Of a DNA stretch of 64,000 nt, positions 28,101 through 39,500 are shown piece by piece. How positions within the stretch are numbered: position 1 is the first letter of the stretch; each line of letters opens with the position of its first letter. Source of the stretch: Aristolochia californica (taxonomy: Eukaryota; Streptophyta; Magnoliopsida; Piperales; Aristolochiaceae); contig JARWKL010000007.1 of assembly GCA_029961685.1 (NCBI GenBank), positions 2,562,708-2,626,707 of the forward strand, read 5' to 3'. Under the pieces are notes generated by a model. That model was not told the origin of the DNA, did not search any database, and saw only the letters and a program-made list of their open reading frames with translations. A program made the position numbers and the translations under genes.

Positions 28101-30040
28101 TACTTCCAACTAGCAAGCGCAAACTCAATTTTGATGGCTTATCTTTCACTAACCAGGGTCCAGCTGGAACTGGTCATGTTGTTTGAGATAGTAATGGGTA
28201 TGATCTCCAGGTATTCTCTGATCCAAGAGGAGTCCCTGACACCAATGAAGAAGAGATGAAAACCCATATTTGTAATTGGATCTTCCATTTCCCTTTAATC
28301 TTTGTGGGTCCCATCATTGTACTCCAACATGTATTTAAGTTTTGCATGAAACAAAAGTACATCGCTATTCTAAACAAAGAACTTCAAATTATAAAATTCA
28401 TTGTCAAGTGAAACTAATCACATGACAGCAAGGCAAGCCAATGTCATTTCCTTCACTAAATAGATTTAGAAGGTTAGAAGTAATATAAAAAAACTATTAC
28501 AGATAGCATCAATACCCATTATGGAAACACATGCAAAACATATGCACTTTATTGTAATGAGCAATTAAATCTTTTAATATCACGTAGATCTTACCCAAAG
28601 CCCTCCTTTGTAATGCCTCAATAGTGAAAAGGTCGGAAAGAAAAAAGGACAAAGAAGAAGAAAGAATCACAATGCTCCAATCAGAAAGTAAGCTGACACA
28701 GCTGAATTACCAGTTTCATAAGAGATGTGAAGGAATCCTTTGGCAACCCAAACCCAATTGCAGCCATTTCAGCAACAGCCTGTCCAAGTTTAGAACCAAA
28801 AGAATGATAAACCTCAACAATGAGCCAGTGATACAAATTCAACTATGTCAGTATGATGGGTAAGAAAAAAAATCAAAATTATGTAATAAAACAGAGAGAT
28901 TCACCTCAATCGCAGAAATCATTTTGTGGCCCCAGGAATCCATATTTTCTTCCCATTCAGGAAATCCTTCTGGAACCACGGGTTCAGCATTCAATTCCTA
29001 CATGTAGTTCATAGCAATAAAAAGTTAAAATAGAATTAAGCCAAAAGCAGATCTTCATTTCTGTGGTTGAGATGCAATCTTGCATGAACGAGACCTTGAA
29101 ACGAGTATCTGATGGCCGTGGACCCACCCTCCACATGTATCTCCACTTCGGATCTGGTCCCACTGGTGATGATGGTTGAGATTCCTTTGGCATTTGTTTT
29201 ATTTTCTGTTGCATCTCTTCATCTACTAGACTGCGAGGAACCTCAACCCCTTCAGGAGTGACACCTACCTATTAAGATGGTTTGAAGAACATATTCAACG
29301 AACCCGCAGGTTGTGTGCAAAACAGAATTACCATGTTCAAATACAGCCATCTTTCTTAACCGGTTTAAATTTCTAGCATACAGTATTTGAAAGAGCCGCA
29401 ACTGAGATTGATCGAAATTAGCAAGCAAGATGGATCCTTTTTATTTACTCTTTGCATGTAAGAGTCAGCAATTCATGTTGAAATACCCACTTGTAAACAA
29501 AAAAAGTTACAAAATTATCCAGAAATCAATCCCATGTTCATCTGACATAGATCTTATTAACATAACCAAATGATTGTCTAATTTTCACTGGTGCTTGTCT
29601 TTCAATTTCAGTAATCTAGTTAGCTCCATAATTGTCAATTTGCATTGTTCCCAGCACAAAAACTATAAACATTTGAAATCTGTATTCACAACTCCAAATT
29701 ATCGGGCAATCACACAGCGAGGTGTACCTAACCCCAAATGGATCTTGTTCGATTGAGACCGAGAGAGAACCTGATAATGCAGATGTGGCCGCTCTTGCAA
29801 ACGTTTAAAATCGCTTGATTTTTCAAAGTAACTCTCCATCATGTCGAGGAACCGATCGTTGTCCGCGACGGAGCATCTCGGATCTTTCACGAGGAGAGCT
29901 CCCGTTTCCTTGAGGGTTCGACTGACTTCTGAGCAGAGCCGCTGAAGCTCAGGATCAAGGACTATGGGACGACGGGAATCACCGCGAAACTTAGCTGAGG
30001 CTTCCAGATACGGTGCTAGATCGATCACCGCGAGCTCCAT
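16191..30040 (-). CDS. 2-oxoglutarate/Fe(II)-dependent oxygenase (DIOX-fold), 7 exons
   Basis: Exons in transcript order: 30040-29771, 29268-29095, 28997-28905, 28779-28711, 17178-16972, 16565-16440, 16343-16191; all keep frame, giving 363 residues (MELAVIDLAPYL to VINLKGKSNN). The catalytic metal triad is visible: H228 and D230 (GYHYDLNFLTIHG) and H285 (GMHEVVVTS). R309-x-S311 (WRVSS) fits the 2-oxoglutarate anchor. It belongs to the isopenicillin N synthase-like group, a plant clade with conserved strings RPHLHYQVGVTPEGVEVPR and GPHLLAPTGSDL. The substrate is unknown. Intron 4 is 11.5 kb and swollen by retroelements, but donor (28710) and acceptor (17179) are intact, so the gene looks functional. 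Confidence 0.93.
17682..17686. repeat. Target-site duplication GTATG (left) of the Copia element
   Basis: GTATG directly precedes the 5' LTR. The same five bases follow the 3' LTR at 22800-22804. Confidence 0.92.
17687..17890 (+). repeat. Copia 5' LTR
   Basis: 204 bp, TG...CA ends, with a TATATAAATAGAG core near 17825. Confidence 0.93.
17891..17902 (+). other. Copia primer-binding site
   Basis: TGGTATCAGAGC, complementary to the 3' end of initiator tRNA-Met, immediately after the LTR. Confidence 0.9.
18054..18287 (+). repeat. 117-bp tandem duplication in Copia leader
   Basis: CACTGCCGACGG at 18054 recurs at 18171, an offset of 117 bp (39 codons). The two copies encode similar Ala/Arg/Ser-rich peptides (MACAARNFSSRAAQR and MACAAKNLSSRTAQR). 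In-frame spacing suggests the leader was once read through, but no known gag domain is present. Confidence 0.75.
18320..18530 (+). repeat. Degenerate GACTCGGACC-type array in Copia leader
   Basis: About 20 irregular copies of a 10-18-bp theme (GACTCGGACTGCACC, GACTCAGACCAGACTC, GGACCGGACTCG). They encode Asp/Arg/Thr/Gln-rich repeats (PDSDQTHTGPDSDCTRLDPD). The theme resembles the GC-rich array at 2440-3056 but is less CpG-rich. Confidence 0.7.
19695..20094. mobile_element. TRIM element 1 (400 bp) inside Copia
   Basis: 82-bp terminal repeats at 19695-19776 and 20013-20094 (TGTTATGGTCCTGGG to TTAACA) differ at two sites by eye. A TACAA target duplication lies at 19690-19694 and 20095-20099. 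PBS TGGTATCAGAGC is at 19779-19790, and a purine-rich tract (GGTGGGGTGTGA) precedes the right repeat. The interior has no coding capacity and holds a ~78-bp GC-rich tandem duplication (GGCTGGATT(T/A)AAATACTGG). These are the traits of a terminal-repeat retrotransposon in miniature. It must be mobilised by another element's enzymes. Confidence 0.93.
20642..20898. mobile_element. TRIM element 2 (~257 bp) inside Copia
   Basis: Terminal repeats at 20642-20729 and from 20803 begin TGTCAAAGTGGTT and share GGTAACTTTCC and CCTAACAGATCGGT. PBS TGGTATCAGAGC at 20730-20741. A purine tract (GAATGGGAGGGGTGGG) precedes the right repeat. The interior is about 70 bp. The right repeat diverges after GGCTAGCC, so its exact end is unsure and no target duplication was found. 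The LTRs share CCTAACAG-CGGT-TTTTGGGT and TATTGGCTAG with TRIM 1, so the two belong to one family. Confidence 0.82.
22596..22799 (+). repeat. Copia 3' LTR
   Basis: 204 bp, paired with the 5' LTR. Followed by the GTATG duplication at 22800-22804. Confidence 0.93.
22805..23679. other. Oxygenase intron 4 between the two retroelements
   Basis: AT-rich intronic DNA with no coding stretch that I can support. Confidence 0.6.
23680..24221 (+). repeat. Gypsy 5' LTR
   Basis: About 542 bp. Aligns by eye with 27451-27954 with many substitutions and indels. Confidence 0.8.
24286..27423 (+). pseudogene. Gypsy gag-pol remnants (gag, protease, integrase)
   Basis: gag-like piece KVEKFFAFRKTEKGQKVLL near 24720. 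Aspartic protease-like VRVLVDGRNTHNFI near 25485. The first turn of reverse transcriptase (KQVAELLQEGIIC near 26035) then breaks. Integrase zinc-binding region follows: HDTPIAGHAGFTHMY near 26180, CRICQHSK near 26295. Integrase core start DDIAMDFINGLPCSQGKS is near 26375. The C-terminal module KLAPKFYGPFKVLRQMG to VFHVSQLKPYV lies at about 27045-27175. Multiple stops and frame changes make it dead. Confidence 0.85.
27340..27420 (+). repeat. 42-bp tandem duplication near Gypsy 3' end
   Basis: GAGGATGGATTCTTGGCTCA at 27340 recurs at 27382. Encodes the 14-residue repeat EDGFLAHYPSFQPY. Confidence 0.85.
27451..27954 (+). repeat. Gypsy 3' LTR
   Basis: About 504 bp, preceded by a polypurine tract. 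Confidence 0.8.
27955..28710. other. Oxygenase intron 4, transcript-proximal part
   Basis: Noncoding. Ends at the GT donor of oxygenase exon 4 (28710-28709). Confidence 0.6.
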
Positions 30041-31562
30041 TCGAAGATGATTAGACGATTCGAGACAAGTTGTGGTTTCGGATCAAGAGACGGCTGCAGA
30101 AATCCCAAAGGTTGCGTATGGCGGGAGAAGGCGACCGAGTACACTGCTTATTTTTGTAAACTTCACAATTTACACTGACACGTCACACGATACAAGAAAG
30201 AGGCACATGAGGCTAGGCCCCCGTCGAGCATTTACATGATTTCATCTCGATCACGTAACTCCTTTCCGTTCAAGCAAGAATCTATTTAGCATAGCTCCGA
30301 GCTTACTTCTTACTGCGTATCACTGCAGAAGCAGGTATTAAGAAGCGTGTAGGTATGTATGTATAATTTTTTTAGTAATAATTGATTTTAAGCTGATATT
30401 ATATTAAATTAATTAAAGATATAATTAATCCAATACGAAAAATCATTTGGTGCAAACGGATATTTCAGGGTCCGACGGCCGACTAGAAGTAGAATCTAAT
30501 TGTAATCTCTTTGGGGGATTTTGTAAGAGACGAAATCTCTTTAAATTTAAAATTTTCAAACTAATAGAGTAATTAGTGGAATTTTTCCGACAAGGGTTCT
30601 TGGGTGGTGACTATCAATAGGGGAATATCGAAAAAAAAATTATATGTTCTTTTATGGTGTTTACTTAATTAGTTTTTTAATTATACTAATTTTCTTTAAG
30701 CATCGAATCTTTTAATTTTAAATTCTCAAATTCAACCCCCTCTTGAAAAGCCACTTCGGCCAACACTGCTCTACACTATCTAGCCTATGTGACTCTCCAC
30801 CACCACTACCGCCTCCACCAGACAAGTAGAGCATTGGGCTCCGTAGTTCCTCCGGAGATCCAAAATCATTTTCATTCATTCCTAAAGTGCTGAAGTTTGG
30901 AGACACTCTAGGGTGGTCAATCTCATAGTACCCTTTTTCCCCCACTTTCTACGTCAATATCTCTCATTCTACCACCCCATTCTTTGCCTTCTATGGAACA
31001 AGTGGAACCTGCACTTTCGTCCTCCACTACTCCGTTGCCTATCTTGTCACACTACCCGTCCTCTTGTCCTCCTTCACCTCCCATAGTAACACCTTAGTCT
31101 TCCTCATTACCTACCCCTCTTCCACCATTCCTTAATCCATCCCAAAGTGCACCTAAATCGTTCAGTGATACTCTTTGCCATTCCACAACTCATGTTTGGA
31201 TCTTCCCAAATGAATCTTGGTCCCTAGTAAGACTATCTACAATATGAGTCACTGGTAAGAATCCTTCACATCCCCATTGGCCATTGAACACTGGTAAGAA
31301 TCCTTCACATCCTTCATTATAGAGATGTGTAATTACCTGAACCTCTTCATTATAAAGATATTGTGAAAGAAAATAAAAGTAAAAGATTTAAAAGAGCTCT
31401 GGAAAATGTAATAGAAGAGTCGGTCTTTTGTTTTTTTGGTAAATATCCTTTATTGCAACTCTGGAACAGAAGCTTTAAGCTGGCTGGAGCGCTCCAGCCA
31501 TGGTGGAATCTGTAGTCTGGAGCCGAGTTAGCGGCTATGACTTATTGGGTCAGCTCGCTGCG
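30041..31562. other. Intergenic between oxygenase and PGIP
   Basis: Holds the oxygenase promoter and the PGIP 3' region. From about 30720 to 31260 it is C-rich and low in stops on some frames (Pro/Ser-rich), possibly a degraded retroelement, with no domain I can name. A 24-bp direct repeat CACTGGTAAGAATCCTTCAC occurs at 31250 and 31289. Confidence 0.5.
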
Positions 31563-32570
31563 TTACTGCTTGCACTTGTTGTCCAGAGGAGCTCCACAAA
31601 GACAGCGGTTGTGGAAGAACGAAGAATAATCAAAAGATTGCATTTTCCCGCCTTTGGGGATTTCCCCACAGAGCCGATTGTAGCTGGCGTTAAATGATCG
31701 CAGATCGTTCAACTCTGTTATCTGCGTCGGAATCTTCCCGCTTATTTTATTGTGCGACATATCCAGCGCCGTCAAGTTCACCGGAAACTTAGCACTCGAT
31801 AGATCGAACTCTAAAAGATTCCGCGACAAATCGATCCAGATCCAGTCCGGCGATCTGCCCGTCTTCTTGAACAGCATCAGAGCGTCGCCCACTAGCCTGT
31901 TCCGAGACAAATCGATCACGCGGAAATCCAAGTCTCCGAGAGTTTCCGGTATTTTCCCGCTAAGCCGATTATGCGAGAGGTACAGCTCAGGCAAGGAGCC
32001 CTTGAATCTCCCGAAAGATGCTGGTATCTCTCCGGTGAGCCGGTTCCGGTCAAGGTGAAGAGCCAGGAGCTTGGTTAGCTTGGCAAGAGATGGCGGAATC
32101 GTGCCGGAAAGATTGTTGAAGGAGAGATCAAGTAATTCCAGATTTTGGAGCTGTGAAAGAAATGCCGGGACGGGTCCCGACAAGTTAGTCCAGCTGAGGC
32201 TGAGCGTCCTAAGGTTCTTCAGCTTGGTGATAGCCGGAGGGATCTCGCCGGAGAGGTTGGATAACTTTCTGAAAACAAGATTCTGGAGATAACGGAGATC
32301 GCCGACAGCTGCCGGAATCTGACCGGAGATCTGACCGCTGAAGATGGTAAGGCTGATAGTGCGGCTGGAAACCTCGTCGCATTCGAGTGCATACCAGTCG
32401 CAGCAGTCTGTATTGGGGTCCCAGGAGGCTAGGTGGTATGGATTGTTGAGCGCTTCTTTTATTTTTAGGAGAACCCTCTTGTCATCCAGGTTGCAGCCTG
32501 CCCCAAGAGAGGACGGAAGGAGGAAGAAGAGGACTATAACAAGGAACGAGAATCGGGTTATTGCAGTCAT
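31563..32570 (-). CDS. PGIP: Polygalacturonase-inhibiting protein (LRR)
   Basis: Intronless, 335 residues, the usual PGIP length. A secretory signal peptide (about 1-23) is followed by the LRR N-cap with C26, C56, C57 and C64 (CNLDDKRVLLKIK, then CCDWYALECD). About ten extracellular-type LxxLxLxxNxLxGxIP repeats follow, with several N-glycosylation sites (NLSG). The cysteine-rich C-cap ends RCLCGAPLDNKCKQ. PGIPs sit in the cell wall and inhibit fungal and insect endopolygalacturonases, limiting pectin breakdown; several plant PGIPs are wound- or pathogen-induced. No frameshift or stop. It may be one of a family, but only one copy is in the window. Transcribed away from FRIENDLY's 3' end on the same strand. 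Confidence 0.95.
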   Translation of the reverse strand: MTAITRFSFLVIVLFFLLPSSLGAGCNLDDKRVLLKIKEALNNPYHLASWDPNTDCCDWYALECDEVSSRTISLTIFSGQISGQIPAAVGDLRYLQNLVFRKLSNLSGEIPPAITKLKNLRTLSLSWTNLSGPVPAFLSQLQNLELLDLSFNNLSGTIPPSLAKLTKLLALHLDRNRLTGEIPASFGRFKGSLPELYLSHNRLSGKIPETLGDLDFRVIDLSRNRLVGDALMLFKKTGRSPDWIWIDLSRNLLEFDLSSAKFPVNLTALDMSHNKISGKIPTQITELNDLRSFNASYNRLCGEIPKGGKMQSFDYSSFFHNRCLCGAPLDNKCKQ

Positions 32571-33567
32571 GGTAAGGAGCTGTAGGATTATCTACCCACC
32601 TCATTTCTTCTCTGCTATAAAGACAATTGGAGGCGGCGGCTCTGTTCGCCTTTTACAAATTAAACTATCTGTCTTGTCTAATCTGTTCCCGATCTGGGAC
32701 TGGAATTTCAAGTGAGAACAAGAGTTAATAGCTCAGTGAGTCAACGATTGTTGCTGGTATTTGACGAGTCAAGAAAGGAGGCACCGCCTAGTAGTGAACC
32801 TCACTTTATGGATCCAATGGGCTGGGTATTTTTATTTATATGACCTTCATGGTTTCAAACTCGTTAAGACGTTTTGGACCCACGACGAACATGAACACTC
32901 GTAACTGATGAGTTTACCATAGCTAGAAAAAGATGATCAAAATCTATCGATCAAATGGTTCCATATATAATGCATGAAGCAACTTCAATTGAAGTTGAAT
33001 GCACATAATTCACTAATCTCAATTTCGACATGGCCTCTTGATCTGTTCTTAAATACAAAGGATGCAAAGAGCCTTTCTACCAAATACATAAAAGAGTACA
33101 ACGAGAAGCAACTACAGCATTATCAACCAAAGAGAGCAACCCATATATAACTATACAACCTCATTCAGTAGTAGCACCAAAGCGAACCAAACCAAAGAGA
33201 GCAACCCATATATAACTATACAACCTCGTTCAGTAATAGCACCAAAGCGAACCAATCAGCTCTGCAGCTGATTGCATCTGGTTTATACCAATATCTTGAT
33301 CATGGTCAACATATGGACCTTCCTCGAATCCAGAGCATCAATTTCAAGACCAAACAATGGACAAACACAGGTCAAATAGATAAAACGCTCTTGAAGCTCT
33401 CAGTAAAGATGCTATTTTATGACAGGCTTGTCATCCAAACTCAAAAACAAATGGATGCACAAGCCACATAATATGAAAGGCTCTCTGCCCTCCAACCACC
33501 TAGTCATACCACATGGCAGATCCTTCAATAAATTTTTAAGGACAAAATTTGGGGTTTCATTTCATAT
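32571..33567. other. PGIP promoter and FRIENDLY 3' flank
   Basis: No gene. Includes the PGIP upstream region and probably the FRIENDLY 3' UTR on its right. Holds a 65-bp tandem duplication described separately. Confidence 0.5.
33126..33255. repeat. 65-bp tandem duplication
   Basis: ACCAAAGAGAGCAACCCATA at 33126 recurs at 33191. The two units differ at about two sites. Lies between PGIP and FRIENDLY. Confidence 0.9.
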
Positions 33568-36500
33568 TCAAGATGTTTTCTTTGGTTTTGATTTCTGCTT
33601 CTTGGAATCCAAGGAAACCAAACTTGTCCCAAGTCCAACAGGGGCCGGTTCTTCCTGGCTCCTTAAGGATCCATTCTCTTTCACATTTCTAGTACCATTG
33701 GAGGAGTTTTCTGTTTTCAGCTCATTTGCTTGAGCGTCTGCTTGAACATTTGAAGTCACCCCTGAATTAATAATGTTCAGAAGCTGTGCAAGTGGAGGCG
33801 ATGTTTGGATATGACCACCATGTGGCCGTACATGAAGACCCCGTGCTGCTGCTTTCTTTCTGACTTCTGCTGCTGCTCGTGCAGCTCTTTCATCAACTCC
33901 TCTCCCTCGAGGAAGGTTTTCACCAACTAGTGCTGCACTTATAGATCTGTTGGATCCAGCTGCAGCCGCCTGGAAGTGTGCCTGTCATGAGAGCAGTTCT
34001 AACATGAGAAACCTAAACAGGTTCACAGACAACACAGAGAGTAGGCCAGAGAAGAAGCTTAGATAACTTTTAAATATTATCTGCAAAGTTTTCAATTGGG
34101 AATAGACCATAGATGAAGCTTAAATAGCTTTTAGATATTACAACAAAAGTTTATTAGTTTTGACAATTCTTATAACTGAGATAAATTAGACAGTTCAAAT
34201 ATTCAATGCACATACACAACTGATGATTTCTTTTTTCTGAATGTTGATTTTTTCAGATATTACACACCCACACACACCATCTCTTAGCCAGGTGAGACTT
34301 GAACACAGGATCCCATAGTAGAAATACTATCATGTGGCCTTAGAGCCAAAGGGCCGGTCCAAAGATTCAATATGAATTGTGACAGTTACATATTCAACCT
34401 GAACCCAAACCCTAAACAGCCCCAACCCAATACTTAGATAGGTTCTGGCTCAATCACTCAGTGAAAGCAATTCGGGATCAGGTCCAGTTACGCCCACATT
34501 ATATTCATGGTCCTGTTTCTAAGACCTAGGCAGGCCCATCTAGGGACAGGTCCAGATCCTCCCTGACCTCTTAAGACATATCCAGACATGATTGTCACTA
34601 TTGCACATGTTAAACCATGTCGTAAAAACCAAATACCTGTTGGAGTTATTAGTTGGTTCAGAAGGACCTTACCCTTTATTGCAGAACAAATCTATTAACA
34701 GCAAACTGACAGGCAAGTATCACCATTTAGAAATTGGAATTAGTATCAAATATCAAGAGACAAGAAGTACCTTCAGAATATCATTCACTGTCTGGCCCTT
34801 CTGCTTTTGAGCATTTACCTGCTTAAACAAAACAATAAAGGTGCAGCATTTTATTTTCCAACTACCAAAATGCACTGGTAGAATTGGTTGCTAAATAGAC
34901 AGTCACTTATAGCAAAGTGAGACAGGATTTCAACAAATTTTAGAAACTTGAAACTAATAAAGATGCAGATCTTTTTATTTGCAATCCTCATCAGTACTGG
35001 CATGTCCTTCTGTAAATAGTCAGATAGATTTCAAAAAAGATTGGATTTAAGATGTCTAGTGAATATGTCAAGCAACAGTCAAATATTCGACTGCCTTGAT
35101 TTGTTCTCATGAAGGACAATTTATAAGATCATCCAGATGCACCTTTGGGAAGAATTTGCATGAGTTCTGAACATGTACACTCCTGACCAACGAAGATGCA
35201 TGGTATTTTTTCACTAATTTTTTTACAATATTAAATATTTTGAAATTTAATGACTAGTTTAATCTAAACTTTTGGAATCATCGGTTGTAAATGAAATTTG
35301 GTCATATAGATGAATTACAGAATCTAACTGGCCGAAGTTGAAAATACAGCAACTAACAAGACCATATTCGAACAAAACCTTTTTCATTTAATGGAGGTGT
35401 ATATCCATTTCCTAAAAAATAGGTGTATATGTAGTTCAGTCAAGGAATTGCAGATGTATGCAGTATTCTTCAAAGTATAAGCTGAAAACGGATCATTATT
35501 TAAGGGATTTAATGTTATAACAAAATAAAGAAAGAATGATGGTTAATGAAGCACACAAGATTGTAGATCTTGAACACTGATCCTACTGGTGAACAACCCT
35601 TGATGATCAACATGATTTTTTTCCAATATTACCTGACTATCACGAACTTTAAATGCCTCCATCCAATTCTGTGAATCAAGTGTCCTTGAATCTTCCTTTC
35701 CTAGTTGCTTCGCTAGTATGTCATAAGTTTTCTTCTCATGCTGCCAGACAGAGTTTAGAGTGAGACAACTATAAAAGCACAAAAATCATAGAAAAACTCA
35801 ATATAAATTAGCTTTTAATATCAACGTGCCTGGAGAGAGAGCTTGTAAGCACGAATGCAGTTGCAAGCAATGGCAAGAGCATGATAACAATGCGCAGTTT
35901 GAATATGATCAGGACCAAGAAGCCGCTCAGTTTTCTTCAGGGCTTCTTGTAGATAACGCAAAGCTATGTTCATTTTGCCAATGTCTTGGTACATCATAGC
36001 CACATTAATGAATGTAGCTGCAACATCAGGATGATCTGATCCACAAGATAAACTTAATAGGAGCAATGTACGAGACATGTGGCGTAGTGCTAGTTCTGCT
36101 TGATTGAGACCATGGTAGAAGAGAGCCATATTACCGTAGCTGCATTAATTCAAACCCTTCAACAGTCAACCATGAGTTTCATTTTATAAATAAGTAACAT
36201 GAATCAATGCCCTCGAAAGCAACACATATGCAAAAGGGCAGTAAGTTCATGCCTGTGGACAGTATCAGGATGGTCCAAACCAAGGCACCGCTCATTTATA
36301 ATAAGCTCCTTGTGCTGCTGCATAATGGCACCTGCCATGTCTCCACTGTGATATAGAACCATAGCAAGATATCTACAAAGGGGGAAAAATTAATCAGTGC
36401 CAATGAGATTTAATTTAAGCAGATAAAAATTCTTCTTTACTTGATGATACACAAGCAAACACAGAAAAAACCAGTAGAGTGGGAAAGCAAGGAGTCTTAA

Positions 36501-39500
36501 GGAACAGAATATAACTGACATTCCACATGGCAGAAAGAACAAACCTATTCTTACTATGTATCATTTTTCTAGTAACAAAAGAGAACAACAAGAAACATTT
36601 AGAAGCATCATAGAACCTGCTGGAATTACCACGTCTTTCTCAAAAAAGGTTTAGATGTGTCAGCAAAGTTTATCTTGCTTTTTGATAGTAAAGCCTAGTT
36701 GAACTAAAAATTCCTAACTCGTATATTTAATGTAAATGGTGAAAGATGTTTAACAGGTGCAGGCTGAAGAGTAACAACGAGAATAATTCATACACTAGAA
36801 AAGATAATTGATAGGAATAATTGAGCACGTGAAGATTACCGACAGCAGTTGGCAACCTCTCGATGCATGGGACCTGTAACCTGCTCAGTATCAATTAAGT
36901 CATTTACACATAAATACTAGAAATGAAAGAATGACCACTATGGCCAGAATATTAAAATTTAAGATAAAGAAACCTACTTGCTGGAAAATTGAAAAGGCTT
37001 CCACAAATAAAGCATAAGCTTCATTCAGCATGCCCTGAAGAATATTATAACAAACTGGCAAGCATAAGCATGACCTGACTTATTTTATTTGTAATGCACA
37101 AACCAACAAAATATTTCATTCTAAATCACAGAAACTTATAAGTTAAAAACTTATTACATACATCAGCCAACTTGACCTTCCCTGTTTCCACAAGATCTCT
37201 GGCTTCTGCACACACAGGAACAGAATGCTTTACAACTGGTTGAAGATTCAAAACATCTGATGTTTCAAAAGGTGATGCAGCTTCGAGATTATATTTTCGA
37301 GCAGCAATGACAATGCCTGCCTGTGACACAGAAAAACAAACTATAGATGCATTTTCACAGTAAAAGTGTTTTCTAGAAAGCAGAAAAAAACCAAAAAAAA
37401 ACAGTCACCTTTTGGCACAGATTGCGAATAGCTGAAATTTTTTTCACTCTCGACCTCACATCCTCAGGCAGTTCAAACTGAATAAATATAACAGATCTAA
37501 TCAAACGACAATAACATTGAATACAACCCAAATATAAATTCTATAAACTTTAAATAAGAAATATAAAATAACAAATTGCTTCCTAACAGAGCACAAATTG
37601 ACAAATTACCTGATATTTAGATTTTGCAAATTCCTGAATATCTGACCACAATGAATCAGAAGAAATATGAATATGTGTGGCAGATCGATTATTTTGCATA
37701 AATGCTCCATGATTTGATTTTGTTTGCCTTTTAACAGGCTTGCCTGAAGATTGATCCTGGAAAACCACATACATTTGAATCACGATTAAGAATATCTTTA
37801 GCAAATGACAATGCAAATCATAGAAGACAGTCATCAAACTAAAAAGTCCACACAGAAGAGAACAGTGACATGAAATAAAAAAACGGTGAGAAGAATATCT
37901 GCTCCATGACGAAGAGAGAAGGAAAATATTTTCCCAAAAAAAAAAAAATCAAATGGCAAAATCTATAGAAAGCAGAATAAAATCTGTCATCACGAACAAT
38001 AAAGAAGAAAAAATTAAGAATAAAAAAAAATACGTAGAGAAAATGAAGTGACGACGAGTTATTGCCATGAAATTCACTAATGTCTAGCTTTCTCCTTTTT
38101 GCTCTAGCAGATGTGGTTCCAAGGCAAGAACCAGCCAACCAATAGGATTTTTCTCCTTACTATGATAACAACTAAACAAGGGGCCATCACTATTAAAGTT
38201 TCCCAAGGTTTTTAGATCCTTGATCAACTCTTGAGTTGACACCCCACAAAGTGGCTACAGCTTAGCTGATTCTTTGGACAGAAGTGGAGTTTCCCTTCAA
38301 AATTCTAGGAAATGCTCTTCCACTGAATTGATTTTTTTTTATTTTTTTTTTTTTAGAATGAAGCTGTTTGATCGATAAAACTGAGATACAATCTATATTA
38401 CTATGATAGAGTACAACATAGAGTAGAGGTGAGCTCCCCAAAGTTTAAAGAGAAAAGAAATGTCCAAAGGCTAGGAACACTTTAGGAACTCCCTCTTCAG
38501 CAAGTTGAACCGAGATGGAACTTGCTGATCTTTTTTTTTAAACTGGTGAGATCTATTGATAAAGCAAGCAACACAAAATAGAACAATTAGAAAAGCGTTC
38601 AGTTAAAACAAGAGATTGCATGGAAGCTCCTTCCTTAGCAAGAGTATCAGCCGCAAAATTGGCTAATCTCGGTACATGAGCCCAAAAGCAAGAAAAAAGG
38701 GAGGCGATGTCTGTGATGTCTCGGAAGGTGGTCGAATGTCACCATGGGGGGCCAAAGAAGGGGGAAAAACAGTGTTTCACCATGCTAGAATCACCTTCAA
38801 TGATGAGAGGGCCAGAGAGATGATCCTGGAAGATGATGAGGCCCTAGAGGAGAGACATGAGCTCGATCGTGGTAGAATCCGAGACTCCAACAGGTCCGGA
38901 GTAAGAGACTCAAGGTGGCACCCTCGGAGGTTCTAAAGACACCGCCAAAACCAATAAGGTCGGGGTTGTCAAAAGCGCTGCCATTGAAGTTGAGTTTCAG
39001 CATACCATGAAGAGATTCTTGCATAGTAGCGTAACGATATGGGCCGGTCATCTGAGCAGTGGCCTACCAACTGCCGCAAAGGGTAGGACTGCCAAGGCAA
39101 ATGAATTCCTTGCCCGAATGGACCCAGGTAGAGATCTGACCAGTGATGCAGCCAAAGACGTTGTCCAGACTAGAAAATTTATAGTTGAAACATCTATTGT
39201 TCCTTTAGTTCCAGATGCCTTAAGGAAGAAATGCAAGGCAGGCTGATAGGAGAGCCTTACCCATCTTGGGGATGGGGGAGCCGAGCAGAAGGTGATAAGT
39301 GGCAGGGAGGTCCAGAGGGAGGCAAACCTATTGAATAATTGTGCTGAGTAGACGGGTCCAAACTTTCCATGCAAAAGGGCAATGGAGAAGAACGTGGTGA
39401 CACTCTCATCAGCAGCACTGCACAAGGAGCAGAGAATAGAGGGGCCCAAATTGCCTTGTTGTCGAAGGTTGTCCACGGTCAAGATTTTGTTGTAAAAGGC

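Noticed and set aside
38030..38138. Minus-strand [14 protein letters not shown] frame as an extra FRIENDLY exon
   Set aside because: It has no clear splice sites in phase and no match to the family at that position; left as intron.
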